Source: Alphaproteobacteria bacterium (GTDB taxonomy: Bacteria; Pseudomonadota; Alphaproteobacteria; Rhodobacterales; Rhodobacteraceae). From it: 9,138 nt of DNA. The notes under the pieces were generated by a model, which saw nothing but the letters and a program-made list of their open reading frames with translations, was not told the DNA's origin and ran no database searches. How positions within the stretch are numbered: the first letter of the stretch is position 1; each line of letters begins with the position of its first letter. The stretch is from assembly GCA_030425945.1 (NCBI GenBank), contig JAUHZL010000085.1, positions 1 through 9,138 of the forward strand. Reading direction: 5' to 3'. Below, piece by piece: positions 5,310 to 9,138 of this stretch. The position numbers and the translations under genes are program-made.

Positions 5310-6635
5310 ATGGGCACCGATTTCACGGATCTGATCGCCGCGTTGGGCGAGCTTTGGGCGGCGGTGGAGCTTCAGCTCCGCAACCTCATGCTGCCTTCGC
5401 GGCTGAACCAGATCGCGATCCTCGGCGTCTGTCTCGCGGTGGCCCGGGCCGGGGGGCGTGCCCTCGCGGGGGTGTTGCGCAGCCGTGTCCGCGCGACCGA
5501 AGGGCTGAAGCCCTGGCAGTTGCGGGCCTTCCTGATCCTCGAGAAACGGCTGGTGCTTGCCAGTTTCGTGGTCCTGTCGTGGAGCGCGACGCTGATCGTC
5601 CGCAGCACCACGACCTTCCCGTCCCGCAGCTACCTGCTGGCCCTCGTGGCCACCGTGGCCACGGCGTGGCTGGTCGTCAGCCTCGTCACCCGGCTGGTCC
5701 GCAACCGCACGCTGCGCCGGATCGTGTCGTGGGGCCTGTGGGTCTTCGTGACGCTCTACTACCTCGGGCTGGTCGACCCGGTGGCGATCTTCCTAGACGG
5801 GCTGGCGATCGAGCTCGGGGGCTTTCGCCTGTCGGTGCTGGCGGTGCTGAAGGCGCTGGTGGTGACCGGGGTCCTGTTCACAGCCGCACGCCTGATCTCG
5901 CAGACCGCGGCGCGCCAGATCCGCGAGAACGAGGACATCTCGCCCTCAATGCAGGTGCTCGCGGTCAAGGCGCTGCAGGTGATCCTCTTCGGCGCGGCCG
6001 TCTTCATCGGGCTGAAGGCCGTGGGGTTCGACCTGACCGGCCTTGCCGTCCTGTCGGGGGCGATCGGTGTCGGCCTCGGGTTCGGCCTGCAGAAGGTGGT
6101 CTCGAACCTCGTGTCCGGGGTGATCATCCTGCTCGACAAGTCGATCAAGCCGGGGGACGTCATCTCGCTCGGCGAGACCTTCGGATGGATCAACGCTCTG
6201 GGCGCGCGCTACGTCTCGATCACCACCCGGGACGGGCGGGAATACCTGATTCCGAACGAGGACCTGATCACGGGTCAGGTGGTGAACTGGTCGCATTCGA
6301 ACGACTTCGTGCGGCTCGATATCCACTTCGGCACGTCCTATGCCGACGATCCCCATCTTGTGCGCCGCATCGCCGTCGAGGCGGCGAAGACCGTGCCGCG
6401 CGTCCTGAACGACCGCGCGCCCGTGTGCCACATCACCGGCTTCGGCGACTCGAGCATCGACTACATCCTGCGGTTCTGGATCCGCGACCCGACGCAGGGC
6501 CTGACCAATATCCGTGGCAACGTCTTCCTCGCGCTCTGGGATGCCTTCCGCGAGAACGGCATCTCGATCCCCTTCCCGCAGCGCGAGGTGCGGTTGCTCG
6601 AACCCCAGAAAGGGTCCCATGTCGCACCTGATTGA
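5310..6635 (+). CDS. MscS-family mechanosensitive ion channel
   Basis: MscS-type channels open under membrane tension and release solutes during hypo-osmotic shock. This protein has 441 residues against about 286 for E. coli MscS, because extra membrane spans precede the core. Hydrophobic segments lie near 33-55, 80-98, 108-128, 138-160, 173-193 and 216-236. The pore-lining helix follows, rich in Gly and Ala (GLAVLSGAIGVGLGFGLQ, 244-261, then KVVSNLVSGVIILLD to 276). The beta domain has the family pattern KPGDVISLGETFGWI (280-294), with REYLIPNEDLI (310-320) and VVNWS (324-328). The C-terminal alpha-beta domain ends about residue 431. The start is ATG at 5310 behind GGGAGAGG. The last 17 bp overlap the amidase gene, which implies coupled expression. 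The core motifs show no obvious defect. Confidence 0.93.
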   Translation: MGTDFTDLIAALGELWAAVELQLRNLMLPSRLNQIAILGVCLAVARAGGRALAGVLRSRVRATEGLKPWQLRAFLILEKRLVLASFVVLSWSATLIVRSTTTFPSRSYLLALVATVATAWLVVSLVTRLVRNRTLRRIVSWGLWVFVTLYYLGLVDPVAIFLDGLAIELGGFRLSVLAVLKALVVTGVLFTAARLISQTAARQIRENEDISPSMQVLAVKALQVILFGAAVFIGLKAVGFDLTGLAVLSGAIGVGLGFGLQKVVSNLVSGVIILLDKSIKPGDVISLGETFGWINALGARYVSITTRDGREYLIPNEDLITGQVVNWSHSNDFVRLDIHFGTSYADDPHLVRRIAVEAAKTVPRVLNDRAPVCHITGFGDSSIDYILRFWIRDPTQGLTNIRGNVFLALWDAFRENGISIPFPQREVRLLEPQKGSHVAPD

Positions 6636-8031
6636 CCTTGATGCCACCGACCAGCTGGCCGCGCTGCGTGCCGGCTGGCTGACCGTGCCCGAACTGGCCG
6701 AGATGACGCTCGACCGGATCGACGGGCGCAATCCGGGTCTGAACGCGGTGATCTCGCTGCGGGACCGCGACGCGGTGATGGCCGAGGCGGTGCGGCTCCA
6801 GTCCGAGCCGCCGCGCGGGCCGTTGCACGGGCTGCCGATGGCGATCAAGGACCTGACCGAGACCGCCGGGGTGCGCACTACCTACGGCTTCCTCGGGACG
6901 AAGGACTTCGTCCCCGCCGAAGACAGCCCGATGGTCGCGCGCCTCAGGGCGGCGGGCGCGCTGGTGATCGGCAAGACCAACACGCCGGAGTTCGGCCTCG
7001 GCTCGCACAGCTACAACCGCGTCAGCGGGGTCACCCGCAACCCCTACGACCCCTCGCGCAGCGCGGGCGGGTCGTCGGGCGGGGCAAGCGCGGCGCTGGC
7101 GGCACGCATGGTCGCGCTGGCCGACGGGTCGGACATGATGGGCAGCCTGCGCAATCCTGCGGCGTGGAACAACGTCTACGGGTTCCGGCCCGGATACGGG
7201 CTGGTCCCGAACACGCCCATGGGCGACATGTTCCTGCATCCGCTCTCGACCGACGGGCCGATGGCGCGCTCGATCCGCGACCTGGAGCTTCTGCTCGGCG
7301 TTCAGGCGGCGCACGATGGACGGCACCCGGCCTCGGTCGGGCCGTATGCCCCCCACACCGGGCGCGTGCCCCCGCTCCGGATCGGCTGGCTGGGGGACTG
7401 GGGCGGCGCCTATCCGATGGAGGCGGAGATCAGCGCGCTCTGCGAGGCGGGTCTGGCCGTTCTCGGGGATCTCGGACACACCGTCGTGACCCTCGCCCCG
7501 CCGTTCCCTGCGGACCTGCTGTGGCAGTCCTGGACGACGCTGCGCAGCTGGGCCGTGGCCGAGAAGCTGCGCCCGATCTGGCAGTCAGGCGCGCAGGCCG
7601 CGCTGCTGAAACCCGAGGCGCAGTGGGAGATCGAGCGCGGACGCTCCCTGAACGCCGCCGAGGTCCACGCGGCGAGCGTCATTGCCTCGGACTGGTTCCG
7701 CCGCCGGGCCGAGTTGCCGGTGGACGTGATCGCCTTGCCCTCGGCACAGATGTTCCCGTTCCCGGCGGACTGGGATTGGCCGAAACAGGTCGCGGGCCGC
7801 GAAATGGACACCTACCACCGCTGGATGGAGGTCGTCGTCCCGGCCTCGCTGATCGGGCTTCCCGCACTTTCCGTTCCGGTCGGCTTCGGCGCGTCCGGGC
7901 TGCCGATGGGCCTGCAACTGATCGGGCGGCGCGGCGAGGATGCGCTTGTGCTGGCCATGGGCCGGGCCTATGAGGCCGCGACCGACTGGCCCGGGCGGCG
8001 TCCGCCCCCGGCACCATTTGGCCATGGCTGA
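6619..8031 (+). CDS. Amidase-signature-family hydrolase
   Basis: The amidase signature family cleaves amide bonds with a Ser-cisSer-Lys triad; the substrate here is unknown. The 470-residue length is normal. All three catalytic residues can be placed: Lys77 in MAIKDL, cis-Ser152 in SAGGSSGGAS, and the nucleophile Ser176 in DMMGSLRNPA. The 24-residue spacing from Ser152 to Ser176 equals that in mammalian FAAH. The usual TGGS before the nucleophile reads MMGS here. I chose ATG 6619 because it gives the family-like N-terminus MSHLIDLDATDQLAALRAGW and has AAAGGG four bases upstream. An in-frame ATG at 6514 would add 35 residues encoded within the MscS gene that look like out-of-frame translation. 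The gene overlaps MscS by 17 bp. It lacks GatB/GatC neighbours, so it is probably a free-standing amidase, not GatA. Confidence 0.9.
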   Translation: MSHLIDLDATDQLAALRAGWLTVPELAEMTLDRIDGRNPGLNAVISLRDRDAVMAEAVRLQSEPPRGPLHGLPMAIKDLTETAGVRTTYGFLGTKDFVPAEDSPMVARLRAAGALVIGKTNTPEFGLGSHSYNRVSGVTRNPYDPSRSAGGSSGGASAALAARMVALADGSDMMGSLRNPAAWNNVYGFRPGYGLVPNTPMGDMFLHPLSTDGPMARSIRDLELLLGVQAAHDGRHPASVGPYAPHTGRVPPLRIGWLGDWGGAYPMEAEISALCEAGLAVLGDLGHTVVTLAPPFPADLLWQSWTTLRSWAVAEKLRPIWQSGAQAALLKPEAQWEIERGRSLNAAEVHAASVIASDWFRRRAELPVDVIALPSAQMFPFPADWDWPKQVAGREMDTYHRWMEVVVPASLIGLPALSVPVGFGASGLPMGLQLIGRRGEDALVLAMGRAYEAATDWPGRRPPPAPFGHG

Positions 8032-8041
8032 CGGCCCGGCA

Positions 8042-8070
8042 TTGAGAAATGCCCCTCCCGATGCTAGGTT
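8042..8070 (+). promoter_or_regulatory. Candidate promoter of rsfS-rlmH
   Basis: TTGAGA (8042-8047, five of six matches to TTGACA) and TAGGTT (8065-8070, three of six to TATAAT) are separated by the ideal 17 bases. The start of transcription would fall near 8077, leaving a leader of about 50 bases before the inferred CTG start of rsfS. It lies just after the amidase stop, where a new transcription unit would begin. Confidence 0.6.
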
Positions 8071-8077
8071 TGAGGAA

Positions 8078-8094
8078 GGCCCGGCGCCGGGGCC
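8078..8094 (+). repeat. GC-rich hairpin at the 5' end of the rsfS transcript
   Basis: GGCCC and GGGGCC arms flank the palindrome CCGGCGCCGG (8081-8090), giving a very stable stem, with one extra G, at or near the predicted transcript start. It ends about 18 bases before the AGGAGG. It could protect the 5' end or tune translation. No U-tract follows, so it is not a terminator for the amidase. Confidence 0.4.
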
Positions 8095-8112
8095 AGGGAC
8101 GGCGCATCGCTC

Positions 8113-8118
8113 AGGAGG
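8113..8118 (+). promoter_or_regulatory. Perfect Shine-Dalgarno AGGAGG deciding the rsfS start
   Basis: AGGAGG is fully complementary to the 16S rRNA tail and sits seven bases before an in-frame CTG at 8126. No ATG, GTG or TTG in the rsfS frame lies within usable distance downstream; the next in-frame ATG is deep inside the conserved domain. This site is the main argument for a CTG start. Confidence 0.75.
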
Positions 8119-8125
8119 CCAGCTA

Positions 8126-8530
8126 CTGTCTCAGATAGCACCTGCGGCCCGGGTTGCCGCTGCCAGCCAACCCCGGCACACCGACGCCAAGATCCCGTCC
8201 AGCGACGCGCTGAAGGATCTGATCCTAGCCTCGCTCGAAGGCGACAAGGCCGAGGACATCGTCACCATCGACCTGCGCGGAAAAAGCTCGATCGCCGATC
8301 ACATGATCGTCTGTTCGGGCCGCTCGTCGCGTCAGGTCGCGGCGATCTCGGAAAAGCTCGTCGAGCGCGTGAAGGCCGAGACCGGACGGGTGTGCAAGAT
8401 CGAAGGCAAGGATCAGGGCGACTGGGTTCTGATCGACGCGGGCGATGCCATCGTGCATGTATTCCGCCCGGAAGTGCGCGAGTTCTACCAGCTGGAAAAG
8501 ATGTGGCTCGCCCCGCCCGCCCGGGCCTGA
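8126..8530 (+). CDS. rsfS: Ribosomal silencing factor RsfS, probable CTG start
   Basis: RsfS (RsfA/Iojap/YbeB family) binds uL14 on the 50S subunit and blocks subunit joining in starvation or stationary phase. From the CTG the protein has 134 residues. The conserved domain runs from about 26 to 129: LKDLILASLEGDKAEDIV (29-46), IDLRGKSSIADHMIVCSGRS (48-67), RQVAAISEKL (69-78), and EGKDQGDWVLIDAGDAIVHV (93-112) followed by FRPEVREFYQLEKMW. The start is inferred. CTG 8126 has a perfect AGGAGG seven bases upstream and lies downstream of a good promoter. The in-frame ATG 8024 and TTG 8042 precede the predicted transcript start, lack a good ribosome site, and would add a low-complexity extension (the ATG start also overlaps the amidase). 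rlmH follows after 16 bases, the usual pairing. Function is sure; the start is less so. Confidence 0.92.
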   Translation: MSQIAPAARVAAASQPRHTDAKIPSSDALKDLILASLEGDKAEDIVTIDLRGKSSIADHMIVCSGRSSRQVAAISEKLVERVKAETGRVCKIEGKDQGDWVLIDAGDAIVHVFRPEVREFYQLEKMWLAPPARA

Positions 8531-8546
8531 GTCGCGCGTCCGGCCG

Positions 8547-9017
8547 GTGAAGATCACGCTCTGCGTCGTCGGACGGCTGCGCGCCGGTCCGGAGAAGTCG
8601 CTGATCGACGACTACCTGACCCGTTTCGACCGGACCGGCCGGGCGCTGGGCCTCGGCCCGGCCCGGGTGGTCGAGGTCGAGGACCGCAAGGGAGGCGGCA
8701 TGGCCGCCGAGGCGGCGCTGCTGGAGCGCGCTATTCCCGACGGCGCGGTTCGCGTGGCCCTCGATGAGCGCGGGCGCACCATGACCTCGCCGGACTTCGC
8801 CGACCATCTCGGACGCTGGCGGGATGCCGGGCGCGGCGAGGCCGCCTTCCTGATCGGCGGCGCGGACGGGCTTGATCCCGCGCTGCGGGACCGGGCCGAT
8901 CTTGTCCTGAGCTTTGGCGCGATGGTCTGGCCGCACATGCTGGTGCGGGTGATGCTGGCCGAGCAACTCTACCGCGCCGCCGCGATTCTGGCGGGCACGC
9001 CGTACCACCGCGTCTGA
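8547..9017 (+). CDS. rlmH: 23S rRNA (pseudouridine-1915-N3)-methyltransferase RlmH
   Basis: RlmH is a SPOUT methyltransferase that methylates N3 of pseudouridine 1915 in helix 69 of 23S rRNA, acting on assembled 70S ribosomes with SAM. The 156-residue product compares with 155 in E. coli. Visible are the N-terminal strand KITLCVVGRLR (2-12), ALDERGRTMTSPDFA (71-85), the SAM-binding FLIGGADGL (101-109), and the C-terminal knot LSFGAMVWPHMLVRVMLAEQ (121-140) ending in PYHRV. The start is GTG at 8547, which aligns with the family N-terminus; the longer in-frame ATG at 8445 lies inside rsfS in another frame. No clear ribosome binding site precedes the GTG, so translation probably depends on ribosomes finishing rsfS 16 bases upstream. 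The two genes form a ribosome-function operon. Confidence 0.96.
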   Translation: MKITLCVVGRLRAGPEKSLIDDYLTRFDRTGRALGLGPARVVEVEDRKGGGMAAEAALLERAIPDGAVRVALDERGRTMTSPDFADHLGRWRDAGRGEAAFLIGGADGLDPALRDRADLVLSFGAMVWPHMLVRVMLAEQLYRAAAILAGTPYHRV

Positions 9018-9036
9018 GCGCCGCCGGTGCGGGGGG

Positions 9037-9065
9037 TTTTCCCGGCCCGCTGCGCTGACTAGACA
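9037..9065 (+). promoter_or_regulatory. Weak candidate promoter of gpmI
   Basis: TTTTCC (9037-9042) and TAGACA (9060-9065) are 17 bases apart in the 74-base gap before gpmI. Each matches the consensus at three positions. The gap also holds a 5-bp stem (GCGCC/GGTGC) followed by GGGGGGTTTT near 9018-9040, too weak to call a terminator. gpmI may instead be read from the rsfS promoter. Confidence 0.25.
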
Positions 9066-9091
9066 GGGGCACCACACCGGAGACACCCGCC

Positions 9092-9138
9092 ATGACCGCC
9101 CCGAAACCCGTTGTCCTGTGCATCCTCGATGGCTGGGG
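9092..9138 (+). CDS. gpmI: 2,3-bisphosphoglycerate-independent phosphoglycerate mutase, N-terminal 15 codons
   Basis: Only the start is inside the window, and it runs off the right edge. It reads MTAPKPVVLCILDGWG (the final Gly codon is cut). VVLCILDGWG is the characteristic N-terminus of the cofactor-independent mutase, which interconverts 3- and 2-phosphoglycerate in glycolysis; the Asp of LDGWG is a metal ligand in the alkaline-phosphatase-like fold. The start is ATG at 9092 with GGAG nine bases upstream. The position after rsfS-rlmH agrees with the usual order in Rhodobacteraceae. Confidence 0.88.
   Translation, partial: MTAPKPVVLCILDGW

Noticed and set aside
6514..6618. Upstream ATG extension of the amidase by 35 codons
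   Set aside because: It lies inside conserved MscS coding sequence, encodes Ser/Arg-rich residues and lacks family similarity. ATG 6619 has a proper ribosome binding site.
8445..8546. Upstream ATG extension of rlmH
   Set aside because: It overlaps conserved rsfS codons in another frame. GTG 8547 gives the canonical 156-residue protein.
9018..9045. Terminator after rlmH (short stem then GGGGGGTTTT)
   Set aside because: The stem is only about 5 bp with a G-U pair, and six Gs separate it from a four-base T-run, so it is too weak to call.
1..9138. CRISPR arrays, tRNA or rRNA genes, insertion sequences, attachment sites
   Set aside because: No direct-repeat arrays, cloverleaf-like segments, transposase or integrase frames, or target-site duplications were seen.

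Overview
The window looks like chromosomal housekeeping DNA from a high-GC alphaproteobacterium, most likely a member of the Rhodobacteraceae (Roseobacter/Rhodobacter group). This rests on strong G/C preference at third codon positions, the character of LeuC, LeuD, RsfS and RlmH, and the order rsfS-rlmH-gpmI, which from general knowledge is usual in that family. Nothing in it looks recently acquired: there are no transposases, integrases, tRNA genes, phage genes or CRISPR repeats.

Left part (about 1-4650). The minus strand carries leuC and leuD, the two subunits of 3-isopropylmalate isomerase, but they are not adjacent. A plus-strand MFS transporter gene sits between them, divergent from leuD across a 97-bp gap and convergent with leuC, whose 3' end it overlaps by 8 bp. 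A perfect 11-bp hairpin lies just past the leuC stop, inside the last codons of the MFS gene. Beyond leuD there is a clear intrinsic terminator with a UUCG tetraloop. Next comes a possible 33-codon ORF whose stop overlaps the GTG start of a multi-pass membrane protein of unknown function. That protein runs off the left edge.

Middle part (about 4390-8031). Divergent from leuC are three plus-strand genes: an exported SOUL-family (haem-binding-like) protein, a large MscS-type mechanosensitive channel, and an amidase-signature hydrolase. The amidase start overlaps the channel's 3' end by 17 bp, so those two are probably co-transcribed. The space upstream of leuC holds a candidate 28-codon ORF and weak promoter-like sequences, but no recognisable leucine attenuator.

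Right part (8032-9138). rsfS (ribosomal silencing factor) and rlmH (23S rRNA pseudouridine-1915 methyltransferase) form a ribosome-related pair, followed by the first 15 codons of gpmI (cofactor-independent phosphoglycerate mutase). rsfS appears to start at a CTG codon behind a perfect AGGAGG, downstream of a recognisable promoter. The upstream in-frame ATG and TTG lie before the inferred transcript start.

I see no previously undescribed multi-gene system. The observations most worth checking are the CTG start of rsfS, the leuC/leuD split by an antisense transporter with a terminator-like hairpin embedded in coding sequence, and two candidate small ORFs.
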